The notes beneath the pieces are model-generated. The model did not search any database, was not told where the DNA came from, and was given only the letters and a program-made list of their open reading frames with translations. A stretch of DNA of 64,000 nucleotides. Source: JBOFFC01 sp051648405. Lineage in GTDB: Bacteria; Planctomycetota; Planctomycetia; Pirellulales; Lacipirellulaceae. Location of the stretch: positions 7,781 through 71,780 of the forward strand of contig JBOFFC010000179.1 in the NCBI GenBank assembly GCA_051648405.1, in the 5' to 3' direction. Made by a program: the position numbers and the translations under genes. This document shows positions 28,694-37,530 of this stretch, in pieces (position 1 is the stretch's first letter; the number at the start of each line of letters is the position of its first letter).

Positions 28694-28783
28694 TTGGGAA
28701 CCAAGAAGTCAGGCAAAGGTCGACGCAAGCTCGGGCGGAAGAAGCGGCGCATGCGGGCCAAGATCCGTCACCGCAAGAAGTGA
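28694..28783 (+). CDS. 29-residue highly basic small protein (AURKAIP1/COX24-like)
   Basis: A TTG start at 28694 preceded by AAGAGGAG at 28677-28684, a near-perfect ribosome site with 9-bp spacing. The product MGTKKSGKGRRKLGRKKRRM plus RAKIRHRKK is 29 residues, over half Lys/Arg. The KKRRMRAKIRHRKK end resembles the AURKAIP1/COX24 (mS38-like) domain, which in bacteria occurs as tiny ribosome-associated-looking proteins. The strong ribosome site is the main evidence for translation. A ribosomal or nucleic-acid-binding role is inference from composition and resemblance. Confidence 0.7.
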   Translation: MGTKKSGKGRRKLGRKKRRMRAKIRHRKK

Positions 28784-28826
28784 TGCGCGTCGGCGCTCGC
28801 TCGGCGTGCCGAGCGATCCGCGGGCG

Positions 28827-29783
28827 TCAGGGCCCTCGGCCGTCCACGCCCGTGGGCCCCGTTGCCGTGTTCACGCGTAGGGCCCCGTCGTTTTTCGCTA
28901 AGTCCGCTTGAGCGAGCGACGGCGTCTCCCCCTGCGGCGTGGCGTACTCGCAGGCCGCACCCACGACGGGTTTCGCCGCGGTGTGCGAGACCAGTCGCAC
29001 CGCGACCGGTCGCGACACCTCGCTCCACACGCGCTGCTGCTCGACGAAAAGCCACTTCTGGGCGCCGCGGGCGACGCAGCGGACCTCGATCCCGCCACCC
29101 CTCCAGTCGCGCGGCGCGGCGAACGTGACGCCGAACGCGTGCTCTCCTTCGAGCGTCGTCTGCGACGAGGGGCGGAGCTTGTAGTAGACGCCACCTCGGC
29201 CGCTCACCGTGCCGCTGACGGTCGTCGCGTCACGCGGCGGGAGCAGGAGCTCGCTCTTTCCGGCGCTCTGCGATCGCTTGAACGACGCGTCGGCGCCCGG
29301 CGTGAGGGCGATCTCCGACCCGAGCTTGCCGCCGAGCGACGCGCTGACGCACGTGTCGCGGAGGTCGCTCTGCTTGCGCTCGATCGGCGCCGCGTGCTCG
29401 GTCGTGAGCTCCGTGCGTGGCGTGTAGTCGATGACGCGGAGGTTGCTCGTCGAGCCATCGACCTCGATCACGACTTCCTCGATCGCCCCCGGCTCGCCTC
29501 GGTAGAGGACCAGCGAGACCGGCAAAACAACCTCGACGAGCCGCTCGTCGGGGTGCGCTACGAGCCAGTCGCCGGTCGTCACGTCGCGGCAAACAACGCT
29601 CGGCGGCACGTCGAAGCCGACGTCGAGCGATACGGTGTGGAGCGCCGGCGCCGACAGCGCGGGGAGCTGCGGAAGGGCGGGGAACTCGGCACACCGAGCC
29701 GGCGCGCTCAGCGCGACGCCGACGAGCGCCGCGCAGAACCAACCGATCAGCGAGTCACGCAACGGGCCAAGTCGCGTCGCCAT
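28827..29783 (-). CDS. Hypothetical exported protein
   Basis: A 318-residue protein from the ATG at 29783 (MATRLGPLRDSLIGWFCAAL), with GGAGG 6-7 bp upstream and a signal peptide ending near APARCAEF. The mature part is beta-rich: SLDVGFDVPPSVVCRDVTTGDWLVAHPDERLVEVVLPVSLVLY, a segment on EVVIEVDGSTSNLRVIDYTP, then KWLFVEQQRVWSEVSRPVAVRLV. No catalytic motif is seen. Similar unnamed proteins are common in Pirellulales. It is followed on the same strand by no close partner. Confidence 0.7.
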   Translation of the reverse strand: MATRLGPLRDSLIGWFCAALVGVALSAPARCAEFPALPQLPALSAPALHTVSLDVGFDVPPSVVCRDVTTGDWLVAHPDERLVEVVLPVSLVLYRGEPGAIEEVVIEVDGSTSNLRVIDYTPRTELTTEHAAPIERKQSDLRDTCVSASLGGKLGSEIALTPGADASFKRSQSAGKSELLLPPRDATTVSGTVSGRGGVYYKLRPSSQTTLEGEHAFGVTFAAPRDWRGGGIEVRCVARGAQKWLFVEQQRVWSEVSRPVAVRLVSHTAAKPVVGAACEYATPQGETPSLAQADLAKNDGALRVNTATGPTGVDGRGP

Positions 29784-29849
29784 CGCACACCTCCGTGCCG
29801 TGGGCTTAGAAAAGTCGGCGGGCGTTTCCCTCACGCCCCGCAACTCCCA

Positions 29850-30584
29850 CTACGCGGCGAGGACGCGATTGGTTTGCGGCGCGTCGGCTTGCGACGCCGG
29901 AGGGGGCGATAGCAGCTCGCCGAGTCGCTGGCGAACGTCGTGCCGGCAGGGCGCCAGCAGCGCCAGGAACCCACCCGGCAACGGGTCGAGTCCGACGCGC
30001 GCCAGCACCTGATTGATCCGCATCGCGAGCCGCTCGTCGTCGCCGTAGTCGGCGAGGAAACGCATCTCGACGTACTTTGCGATGAACGCCGCGAGCTCGC
30101 CGACGTCCCCCCCCGCCATGCGTGCGACCTGCTGGGCGACCCAGCTGCGGTCAATCGTCGCGATCAGGCCGTAGTAGCAGTCGAGCAATTCGGGCCGCTG
30201 CGAGGCGAGCTCGGCGTCGAGCAGCAGCTCGACGAGGATGTGCCCGACGAACCACGCCCGCGGGCTCTGCGCGCCGGGGGGCGCCGCGTGCTGCACGGCC
30301 GCAATCCGCGTCGTGAATCGCTGCGAGAGTGTTAGGAAGGCCTCGCTATCGTGAAACCAGCCGTCGTCCACGTGGTGTTTCAGTACGCCCTGCGCGAGCG
30401 CCGCGACACGCCAGTCCGGAGACACCGCGTACGGCGCCGCGTGCCGCGAGCGGCAACGCGTCCGCCGAGCGACAACTCCCAGCCAGTCGGGGACGGCGAC
30501 CCCGGCGAGCCGCAGCGCGAGCTCGTCGGGGGTGTGCCGCTCGGGCGCCAGCAGCAGCGGCCAGGCGTGGGCGAGGTAGTTCAA
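29850..30584 (-). CDS. AcpH-like (ACP phosphodiesterase-like) hypothetical protein
   Basis: A 244-residue protein with a TTG start at 30584 (MNYLAHAWPLLLAPERHTPD). The opening MNYLAHA, the KHHVDDGWFHDS segment (residues 69-80) and WFVGHILVELLLDAEL recall the acyl-carrier-protein phosphodiesterase family (HD-domain-like fold), in which the N-terminal MNFLAH and spaced His/Asp bind metal. Overall similarity cannot be judged by eye, so the activity is a weak inference. No acyl-carrier or fatty-acid gene is nearby. Start uncertain because TTG lacks a strong ribosome site. Confidence 0.6.
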   Translation of the reverse strand: MNYLAHAWPLLLAPERHTPDELALRLAGVAVPDWLGVVARRTRCRSRHAAPYAVSPDWRVAALAQGVLKHHVDDGWFHDSEAFLTLSQRFTTRIAAVQHAAPPGAQSPRAWFVGHILVELLLDAELASQRPELLDCYYGLIATIDRSWVAQQVARMAGGDVGELAAFIAKYVEMRFLADYGDDERLAMRINQVLARVGLDPLPGGFLALLAPCRHDVRQRLGELLSPPPASQADAPQTNRVLAA

Positions 30585-30780
30585 ACGTGCGTGCTCGTCG
30601 GTGGTCGGGGGAACGGTTGAACGGCGTCGAAGCGCGACGCTAGGAAGTCTGCGGCGCCGGGGCTAGGCCACCGGGGCGTCGATCCGCGGTCGATCGAAGG
30701 ATGCCCAAAGTTGCCCCGCCCGGCAAGACGACACAACCGGCAGAGTCACACTGCTGCACCCCCTCGTTTGCGAGCGACGC

Positions 30781-31083
30781 ATGCGCCCGAACACGACCTC
30801 GCTGCGAGTCTCGATCGTTGGCGCCGTGCTGCTGGTTTCGGCGAGCTGCCCCGCCGCGGGCCCGCATCGCCCCCCCCACAACCTGGCGCCCAAGCAGACC
30901 CCCGCGGGGCACGACCCCGTGACGTCGCGGATCGCCCCCTACGCCGGGCACGCGAACCATTCGCTCGCCCAGCCGACGTTCCGCTGGGGCTGGTTCGGGG
31001 CCGAGCACTTCTACCCCGAGGTGCAGTGGCACCGCGACTACAACGGCGAGGTCGTCCGTTGGACGAAGCAACGCCGCTACTGA
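30781..31083 (+). CDS. Small exported hypothetical protein
   Basis: A 100-residue protein starting MRPNTTSLRVSIVGAVLLVS with a signal peptide (cleavage or lipidation near SASCPAAG). The mature part is His/Pro/aromatic-rich: APYAGHANHSLAQPTFRWGWFGAEHF, then YPEVQWHRDYNGEVVRWTKQ. The GWFG...H..YNG.V..W pattern is seen in short planctomycete exported proteins. Function unknown. It is convergent with bamA, whose stop lies 80 bp further. Confidence 0.65.
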   Translation: MRPNTTSLRVSIVGAVLLVSASCPAAGPHRPPHNLAPKQTPAGHDPVTSRIAPYAGHANHSLAQPTFRWGWFGAEHFYPEVQWHRDYNGEVVRWTKQRRY

Positions 31084-31166
31084 GAGCCCGAGTCGTCGGA
31101 CTACAGGAGCCGCCTGCGGGCTTGCCCCGCAATGGCGCTCGGACGGCGATCTGACTGGCCAGCACG

Positions 31167-34100
31167 TCAGCGCATGAAGCCGACGTTGAACGTGAAGACC
31201 TGGGTGTCGTCGAAGTCGGCGCTGGCGACCGGCCAGGCGAAGTCGAGCGCGATCGGCGCCGGGCCCATCGCCGGGACGGTGATCCGCAGACCCACGCCGG
31301 GAGCGACGCGGAACTCGTTGATCTCGATGTTCTCCTCGGTTGCTCCGAAGTCGCAGAACACTACGCCGTTGATCATGTCGTCCGCCGTAAGCGGGAACAT
31401 GTACTCGACGGTGTTCAGCCACTGGAAGTCGCCGCCGATCTCCGAGTTGTTGGCCCCTTTCACAGGGGACGCGCCGCGGAAGTCGAACCCACGCATCGTC
31501 GAGAAACCACCCGCGTAGAACCGGTCGTAGACCGGCGTGTTGGACCCCGTGAAGCCGAGCCGAGTTTGCAGCACGATCACGTGCCGACCGGTGTGGTCCG
31601 GCCGTTCGCGCAGCAGGTAGTAGGTGCGGGCGTCGATCTCGGCCCGCGGGTAGTCGAACGAGCCGGTGACCTGCTCGAGCGTCAGCCCGATGTAGTACCC
31701 CTCGGTCGCCAGAAACGGGTTGTCGCGGGTGTCGTTGACGACCCGCACTCCGAAGCCGTGCAGCGCGTTGTGCCCGACGACCTCTCGGTACTCGGGGAGC
31801 GTGTTGTTCGAGACGTCGCGGATCTCGACGTCCTCGCCGCGGTACGTGAGCGACGCGGAGAGGTCGTTCTCGACCCATTGGTAGCCGAGGCCGACGCGTC
31901 CGCCGACGCGCGTCTCGTCCCAGTCGTCGAACTGCCGGTCGAAGTACGAGCCGCTCAGGCTGAGCGTGACCGGCGTGTCCCACAGGTAGGGCTCTTGCCA
32001 ACTGGCGAGGTAGCGCTGCACCTGGGTGCCCGGCGCCGCTTCGAGCCGGAATCGCTGCCCGGCGCCGCGGAACGCGGTCCCGTCGCGCATGTCTTCCCAG
32101 CTCCGCGGGAAACGTCGCCAGTCGAAGTTTCGCTCGTCGAGCATGATCTGTCCGATCACCCCGGCGTCGGAGTTCACCGCGGCGCCGACCATGAACCGGC
32201 CGGTCTGGGTCTCATCGACGTTCACCAGCACATCGACGGCCGGCTCGGCGGGGGTGATCGGCGGCGCCGCCTGGAACGACTGCGCGGGGAAGAACTGTGT
32301 GTTGACCGGAGTTTGCTCGAGTGGTTCGGGGATCGCCCCTGAGGCGAACCCGTTCGGCGGCAGTTGACTCGCGCCGTAAGTGGCCTGGGGCGCGGGGGGC
32401 GCGTAGGGCGCCGCGGGGGCGTAGCCCTGCGGAGCGGGGAGCGTGTTCGGGGCGTACAGGGGCTGGCCCCCCCCCTGTGGGATCGGCTGCACCGTCGGCA
32501 CGGGTTGCTGGGCCGGCACGGGTTGCTGGAACTGGACGGGCTGCTGGAACTGGACGGGGACGACCCCCGCGTCGGGCTGCTGCCACGACGAAGCGTTCGG
32601 AGCGCCCGCCGTCCAGGCCGACGCGCCGGGTCGCTCGACCGGAGGGAGCGGGCCCGCCGGCGTGGGAGCTGCGGTCGGGAACGGCTGCGCCATCGAAGGG
32701 GGGAACGCCGCCGGCTGGGCGGCCGGCTGCTGCGCCACGTACGGCTGCGCTGCGTACACCGGCGCGCCGGGCGCGGGCTGCGGCGCGTACTGCGGGGCGT
32801 ACTGCGGGGCGTTTCCGACGGGCGCCGCTTGGTAGACCGACGGCGGGTAGTTGGTGCGGTAGACGGAGGGCGCGGGCGCGGCCAGCTGCGGCGACGGGGC
32901 CGGTTGGGCCTCCGCCGACGGCGCTCCCCACGGCCGCCACCAGGGGTTCGGCGCCGGTTCTTGGCCGCGGTAGGTCGAGCGACCTCCACTGCCGCGCTCG
33001 TCGGCGACGCTCGTCTCCTCCTCCGCGAGCTCGGGGATCCGGTAGGTGATCTTCGGGATCTGCCCGGTGGCCGCGTTCGCCTCGAAGATCGTGCTCGAGC
33101 GCAGGCGGCGTTCGCTAGCGCGGAACTCGCGGGTGTCGCAGATGTCGCCGGGGCGGATCGACAGCCGGTTCAGCACCGTCTGAGTGCGCGTGTGGGCCGC
33201 TTCGCCGTTGATCTGAACGATGATCTGGCCGACGCGCCAGCGTTCCCCTTCGTCGATCGTGTACACCAGGTCGATCTTGCCCGGCTCTTCGAGGAACACC
33301 GTTTCGGCGTTCACGTCGGCGAACACGTAGCCCTTCGCGCCGTAGAGGTCCTTGATCCACTCGATGTCGGCCTGCATCTTCGCGCGCTCGAACGCCGTCC
33401 CCCCGGGGATCTGGAAGCCGGACGTCACCTGATCGGTCGCAAACTTGGTCGCGCCGAAGACCGAGACGTTCCGCACCTCGTACCGCGGCCCCTCGTGGAT
33501 CACGAACTTGATGGTCGCCCATTCCCCCTGCTCGTCGAACTCGACCAGGCGGCCGACCCGAGCGCGGAAGAAGCCGAACGAGCGGTAGTAATCCGTCAGG
33601 CGGTCGAGGTCGGCGTCGAGCTCGTCACGCTTCAGCTTGCCGGAAAGCAGCGGCCATCCCCAGCCCGGCTTGCTCTGGACCTTGGTCTCAAGCTGCCCGT
33701 CCGTCGCGAACGTGTTCCCCTCGAACTCCGACTTCCAGACGCGCTGCTTGACCCCTTCGTTGATCACGTAAACCACGCCGCGGTCGCCCGACTTGTCCCC
33801 CTCGAGGACCTCGACGACGACCCGCGCGAAGCCCTTCTCGCGGTACAGCTCTTCGATTTTCCGACGGCCTTCTTCGACCGCGTAGGGATCGACGGCGCCC
33901 CCGACCTTGAGGAGCGTCTCCTTGGCGAGCTTGCCGTCGCGGACGCTGTCGTTGCCGAGGTACTGCACGTATCGGATCGTCTGTCGCTCCACGACCTCGA
34001 GCACCACGATCCGCCCCGAAGGGGTCGGTTGTGTCGCCGTGCGGACGGTCACGAAGTAGGGCAAGGACGCCAGCTTCTTTACGTCCCCGGCGAGGACCTT

Positions 34101-34430
34101 GGGGTCGTAGGGGCGACCGACGCGGGTCGCGATCTGGCTCAAGATGCGGTTGGCGGGGACCGTGTTGTTCCCCTTCACCTGGATATCGACCACCGTCTCG
34201 TCGGTGGCGAACTCCGAGAGGCCGTTCACTCCCCGCGGCGACTCTTTGGGGCGCGACGAAGGCCGCGGCCCCGCCGGCGAATTGGAGAACGCCCCCGGGT
34301 CGCTCCCGAACCCGTTCGGTCCTTGCCCCCGCGAGGCGGCGGCGCCGAACACTAGGGCGAGCGCAGCAACGCCCGTGCAGAGCCCCAACGAGGGCCTCAC
34401 GGCACGCTGCGAAGAGAACGCGAAGGGCAT
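31167..34430 (-). CDS. bamA: BamA-family outer-membrane assembly protein with a large disordered insertion
   Basis: A 1087-residue Omp85 protein from the ATG at 34430 (MPFAFSSQRAVRPSLG) with a signal peptide. POTRA repeats span about 78-465 (VVDIQVKGNNTVPANRILSQI; TIRYVQYLGNDSVRDGKL; VWKSEFEGNTFATDGQL; YEVRNVSVFGATKFATDQV; WRVGQIIVQINGEA). Residues about 471-730 are Pro/Gln/Ala/Tyr-rich, then VDVLVNVDETQTGRFMVGAA resumes the last POTRA and leads into the beta-barrel (745-1087). The barrel has the conserved loop-6 motif TMRGFDFRG and ends in aromatic/hydrophobic VTFTFNVGF-like residues (TFNVGFMR). It folds and inserts outer-membrane proteins by homology. The insertion is the unusual part. Confidence 0.9.
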   Translation of the reverse strand: MPFAFSSQRAVRPSLGLCTGVAALALVFGAAASRGQGPNGFGSDPGAFSNSPAGPRPSSRPKESPRGVNGLSEFATDETVVDIQVKGNNTVPANRILSQIATRVGRPYDPKVLAGDVKKLASLPYFVTVRTATQPTPSGRIVVLEVVERQTIRYVQYLGNDSVRDGKLAKETLLKVGGAVDPYAVEEGRRKIEELYREKGFARVVVEVLEGDKSGDRGVVYVINEGVKQRVWKSEFEGNTFATDGQLETKVQSKPGWGWPLLSGKLKRDELDADLDRLTDYYRSFGFFRARVGRLVEFDEQGEWATIKFVIHEGPRYEVRNVSVFGATKFATDQVTSGFQIPGGTAFERAKMQADIEWIKDLYGAKGYVFADVNAETVFLEEPGKIDLVYTIDEGERWRVGQIIVQINGEAAHTRTQTVLNRLSIRPGDICDTREFRASERRLRSSTIFEANAATGQIPKITYRIPELAEEETSVADERGSGGRSTYRGQEPAPNPWWRPWGAPSAEAQPAPSPQLAAPAPSVYRTNYPPSVYQAAPVGNAPQYAPQYAPQPAPGAPVYAAQPYVAQQPAAQPAAFPPSMAQPFPTAAPTPAGPLPPVERPGASAWTAGAPNASSWQQPDAGVVPVQFQQPVQFQQPVPAQQPVPTVQPIPQGGGQPLYAPNTLPAPQGYAPAAPYAPPAPQATYGASQLPPNGFASGAIPEPLEQTPVNTQFFPAQSFQAAPPITPAEPAVDVLVNVDETQTGRFMVGAAVNSDAGVIGQIMLDERNFDWRRFPRSWEDMRDGTAFRGAGQRFRLEAAPGTQVQRYLASWQEPYLWDTPVTLSLSGSYFDRQFDDWDETRVGGRVGLGYQWVENDLSASLTYRGEDVEIRDVSNNTLPEYREVVGHNALHGFGVRVVNDTRDNPFLATEGYYIGLTLEQVTGSFDYPRAEIDARTYYLLRERPDHTGRHVIVLQTRLGFTGSNTPVYDRFYAGGFSTMRGFDFRGASPVKGANNSEIGGDFQWLNTVEYMFPLTADDMINGVVFCDFGATEENIEINEFRVAPGVGLRITVPAMGPAPIALDFAWPVASADFDDTQVFTFNVGFMR

Positions 34431-34698
34431 GGGGTCGTCCGGTGTCAGCCGAGGCTTGGTCGCCCCGGCGCGGGGTAGCGTGCGGGCGCCACCGGTCCCC
34501 ACCCAACACTTCACGAACGGAAGCACAGCGCAGGGCGGGGGCCCGCGGCCGCGTAGAAGTAGAGGAAGCCCAAACGGGGGGCAAGACAGAATGCCGCCGC
34601 GAAGGGCGCAGTGGGTGGCGACGGAAGGCCCCCCGCGACTCCGAATGCTCGCTCCGCTAGCGGCGGCAAGCGCCGCCACGCGTGAGCGCGACGGCCGC

Positions 34699-36165
34699 TC
34701 AGCCGCCGTACGACCCGAACTCGTCGTACTGCTGCGGCGCGCGGTTGGTGAAGCGCGTGAAGTCGTGTAACCAAGTCAGTTTCACGTCACCCACGGGGCC
34801 GTTGCGCTGCTTGCGGATCAGCAGCTCGGCCTCGCCACGCACGCGCGCGCGGTCTTCTTCACTCGTCTGGTAGTACTCTTCGCGGTGCACGAACATCACG
34901 ACGTCGGCGTCCTGCTCGATGGCGCCCGACTCGCGCAGGTGGCTCAGTTGCGGCTTGTTGTCGCGCGTCGCCTCGACTTGGCGGTTTAGCTGCGCGAGGC
35001 ACAGCACGGGGATGCTCAGCTCGCGCGCAAGGCCCTTCAGGCGGCGGGCGATCTTCGCCACCTGCTCTTGCCGCGGGTCGCGCTGGTTGTCGGGGTCGAT
35101 GAGCTGCAGGTAGTCGATCGCGACCAGCGCTAGGCCTTCCTTACGCTTCAGGCGTCGGGCGGCGGCGGCGATCTCGGTCATCGTCCGACTCGGCGAGTCG
35201 TCGATGTACAGCGGCGCCGTGCTCACCTCGGCCGCCGTCTGGATCAGCTTGCGCTGCTCCTCGGGGGTGATCTGGCCGTTCCGCAGGCGGTGGCCGTTCA
35301 CCTTCGCCCGCGAACAAAGCAGCCGATCCCCCAGTTCGAGGGCCGACATCTCGAGGCTCACGAACAGCGTCGGCTGCTGGCAGTTCACCGCCACGTGCTC
35401 GACGATGTTGAGCGCAAGCGCCGTCTTCCCCATGCTGGGCCGCGCCGCGAGGATCACGAGCTCCGACCCGTGCAGGCCGCCCGTCATCTCGTCGAAGTCG
35501 TCGAAGCCCGTCTCCAGCCCGCCGAAGGCGTGCTCGTGCTTCATCCGCGTGTCGATCCGCGCGATCGCGTCGTGGAGCACGTCGCGGATCACCCGCAGTT
35601 GGCCCTGCCCCTTGTCCTCGAGGATCCCGAAGACGCGCTCCTCGGCGCGGCTGAGCAGCTCCCGCGGCTCGACCGTCGTGTCGTAGGCGTCGCGGAGGAT
35701 GTCGGTGCTGGCGTGGATCAGCGCCCGGAGGGTCGCCTTCTCGTGGACGATCTTGGCGTAGTACTCGGCGTGAGCGGGGGTGCTGACCGCTGTGGCGATC
35801 TCGGCGAGCGCCGGGGCGCCCCCGATCGGCTCGTACTCGCCCGAGTCGCGGAGCCGCTGGATCAACAGCGTGACGTCGATCGCCTCGCCGTCGTTGTGCA
35901 TCGACAGCAGCCGGTCGTAGATCCGCCGGTGGCCGTCGTCGTAGAAGTCGTCCGGCTTGAGGACCAGCGCCACCTCGTCGCACGTCTCGGGGAGCAGCAG
36001 CAGGCTGCTCAGGACGGCGCGCTCGGCTTCAAGGCTCCGCGGCAACTGCCGGTCGAGGGGGTTCGTGGCATCGACTCGCAGCCGAGGGGTGCGGTCGTCG
36101 CCAAAACCCTTGCGACGTTCGGCGGGGGACCGGTCGGCCGACGCGGTGGTGTCGTCGCGGGACAT
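34699..36165 (-). CDS. dnaB: Replicative DNA helicase DnaB
   Basis: Hexameric 5'-3' helicase of the replisome. 488 residues from the ATG at 36165, with GGAG 8 bp upstream. The N-terminal domain starts LPRSLEAERAVLSSLLLLPE and contains the DDFYDDGHRRIYDRL segment. The RecA-like ATPase has Walker A ARPSMGKTALALN, Walker B LVAIDYLQLID, the H3-type LCLAQLNRQVE and the arginine finger region HLRESGAIEQDADVV. It closes the ribosomal/replication operon, after a strong hairpin. Confidence 0.96.
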   Translation of the reverse strand: MSRDDTTASADRSPAERRKGFGDDRTPRLRVDATNPLDRQLPRSLEAERAVLSSLLLLPETCDEVALVLKPDDFYDDGHRRIYDRLLSMHNDGEAIDVTLLIQRLRDSGEYEPIGGAPALAEIATAVSTPAHAEYYAKIVHEKATLRALIHASTDILRDAYDTTVEPRELLSRAEERVFGILEDKGQGQLRVIRDVLHDAIARIDTRMKHEHAFGGLETGFDDFDEMTGGLHGSELVILAARPSMGKTALALNIVEHVAVNCQQPTLFVSLEMSALELGDRLLCSRAKVNGHRLRNGQITPEEQRKLIQTAAEVSTAPLYIDDSPSRTMTEIAAAARRLKRKEGLALVAIDYLQLIDPDNQRDPRQEQVAKIARRLKGLARELSIPVLCLAQLNRQVEATRDNKPQLSHLRESGAIEQDADVVMFVHREEYYQTSEEDRARVRGEAELLIRKQRNGPVGDVKLTWLHDFTRFTNRAPQQYDEFGSYGG

Positions 36166-36286
36166 GGCTTCGCTCCGTCGAGGCGATGCGTCGAGGCGGG
36201 GCAGCGACCCCGAGTCCGTGGGACGCCCTGCGACGAGCTGAGAAACGCTGCGCCGGCAGTCCTGCCGCGCGTCGCGGTGAAACAAT

Positions 36287-36319
36287 CAGCGGCCCCGGGC
36301 GTTCTGCCCGGGGCCGCTG
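36287..36319 (-). terminator. Strong hairpin between rplI and dnaB
   Basis: A perfect 14-bp stem (CAGCGGCCCCGGGC / GCCCGGGGCCGCTG) with a 5-nt GTTCT-type loop. Read on the minus strand it is followed by ATTGTTTC, a weak T-rich run. It could terminate part of the transcription before dnaB or mark a processing site. Confidence 0.6.
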
Positions 36320-36380
36320 TCGTGTCGAAACAAGATAGCACGGGGCGCGACCGACGCGAGCCCCCGCGGTCCGGGCGGGG

Positions 36381-36914
36381 TTACTTCCCGGAGACCGACG
36401 GGACGACCCACACCTTGACCTCCCCCTCGACCTCACCCGAGTAGCGGACCTTGACCGTGTAGAGGCCCAGTTCCTTGATCTGGCCTTCGAGGCGGATCTG
36501 TTCGGCGGCGAGGGTGAAGTTGTTCTTCTTCAGCGCGGCGACGATCTCCGGCGCGCCGACCGAGCCGTACAGGTGGCCGTCCTCGGTCGCGTTGGCCTCG
36601 ATCGTGACGCTTTGCCGCGCCACGTCGGAGGCAAGCGAGCGGAGCTCGCCCTGACGCTTGCGCTCGATCTCTTGGAGCTTCGCCTTGTGCTTCTCGACCA
36701 TCCGCTTGTGGTGGTCGCTGGCGACCGTCGCGAGCCCCTCAGGGATCAGGTAGTTGAGGGCGTAGCCCGCCTTCACCTCGACGAGCTCCCCCTGCTTGCC
36801 GAGGTGCTCGACCGACTGGACGAGCAGCAGCTCGATGCCACCATGAGCGCCCTTCGGGAGTCGCTTCGCTCGCGAGGGAGCACGCTTGATCTTCTTTTGC
36901 TTGGTCGTGGCCAT
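36381..36914 (-). CDS. rplI: Large-subunit ribosomal protein bL9
   Basis: A 177-residue bL9. The canonical protein begins at IELLLVQSVEHLGKQGELVE (residue 28); the first 27 residues are a Lys/Arg-rich extension (TKQKKIKRAPSRAKRLPKG). GYALNYLIPEGLA is the rRNA-binding signature, followed by the long connecting helix (KRMVEKHKAKLQEIERK) and the C-terminal domain. The ATG at 36914 is used because no start codon fits the canonical position. A 16-bp tandem repeat lies just upstream. Confidence 0.95.
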   Translation of the reverse strand: MATTKQKKIKRAPSRAKRLPKGAHGGIELLLVQSVEHLGKQGELVEVKAGYALNYLIPEGLATVASDHHKRMVEKHKAKLQEIERKRQGELRSLASDVARQSVTIEANATEDGHLYGSVGAPEIVAALKKNNFTLAAEQIRLEGQIKELGLYTVKVRYSGEVEGEVKVWVVPSVSGK

Positions 36915-36928
36915 GAGGAACGCGCGAG

Positions 36929-36970
36929 GTTGAGTGCTAGTGCGGTTGAGTGCTAGTGCGGTTGAGTGCT
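36929..36970. repeat. 16-bp tandem repeat before rplI
   Basis: GTTGAGTGCTAGTGCG occurs 2.6 times at exact 16-bp period (36929, 36945, 36961), 15 bp before the rplI ATG, in the place where its ribosome site should be. Confidence 0.8.
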
Positions 36971-36983
36971 GTTTCGGTTGCGA

Positions 36984-37005
36984 GCCGGCGCGATTGAACG
37001 CCGGC
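36984..37005. other. Hairpin between ssb and rplI
   Basis: A perfect 7-bp GC stem GCCGGCG / CGCCGGC with an 8-nt CGATTGAA loop, downstream of ssb. No T-run; perhaps RNA processing or protection. Confidence 0.4.
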
Positions 37006-37034
37006 GTGAGCGTAGGGCTTGCGAGCCCGCTCGG

Positions 37035-37484
37035 TCAGAACGGGATGTCGTCGTCCGAAGGAGACGGTGGGCCCGACTGCGAGTAGCTATCGACCGGGGC
37101 GCCGTAATCGCTCTGGCCCGCTCGGGGGCCGCCACCCCCGCCGCCGCCACCCCCGCCGTTCTTGCCACCGAGCATCTGCATCTTGTCGGCGACGACGCGG
37201 AGCTTCGAGCGCTTCTGGCCGTCCTTCTCCCAGGTGTCGAGCTTCAGCCGCCCCTCGATCAGCACACTCGACCCCTTGGTGAGGTACTCGTTGGCGATCT
37301 CGGCAGTGCGGCTCCAGAGCGTCACATCGACGTAGGTCGTTTCGTCCACCCACTGGTCGCCACGCTTCACGCGATCGTTCACCGCGAGACCGATCTCGCA
37401 GACGGCGGTGCCGCTGGGGATGTAGCGCAGTTCGGGATCGCGCGTCATGTTGCCGACCAGGATGACCCGGTTGTAGCTCGCCAT
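37035..37484 (-). CDS. ssb: Single-stranded DNA-binding protein
   Basis: A 149-residue SSB. The OB fold starts MASYNRVILVGNMTRDPELRY and contains WVDETTYVDVTLWSRTAEIA and KGSSVLIEGRLKLDTWEKDGQKRS. A run of ten or more glycines (residues 109-120) forms the linker, and the C-terminus is PSPSDDDIPF, the acidic tip that docks partner proteins. It sits between rpsF and rplI, as in many bacteria, where rpsR often lies; no rpsR is present here. Confidence 0.97.
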   Translation of the reverse strand: MASYNRVILVGNMTRDPELRYIPSGTAVCEIGLAVNDRVKRGDQWVDETTYVDVTLWSRTAEIANEYLTKGSSVLIEGRLKLDTWEKDGQKRSKLRVVADKMQMLGGKNGGGGGGGGGGPRAGQSDYGAPVDSYSQSGPPSPSDDDIPF

Positions 37485-37530
37485 GGCGCCACTTTGGGGG
37501 ACGGGGAGGGGAGAGAGGCAATGCTCGGGA

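Noticed and set aside
32364..34355. A 663-codon plus-strand frame across bamA
   Set aside because: Shadow of the bamA coding strand; low-complexity Arg/Asp/Val sequence without motifs.
36929..36970. GAGTGCTA words as a CIRCE heat-shock operator
   Set aside because: They are direct repeats without the inverted TTAGCACTC half, and lie before a ribosomal gene.
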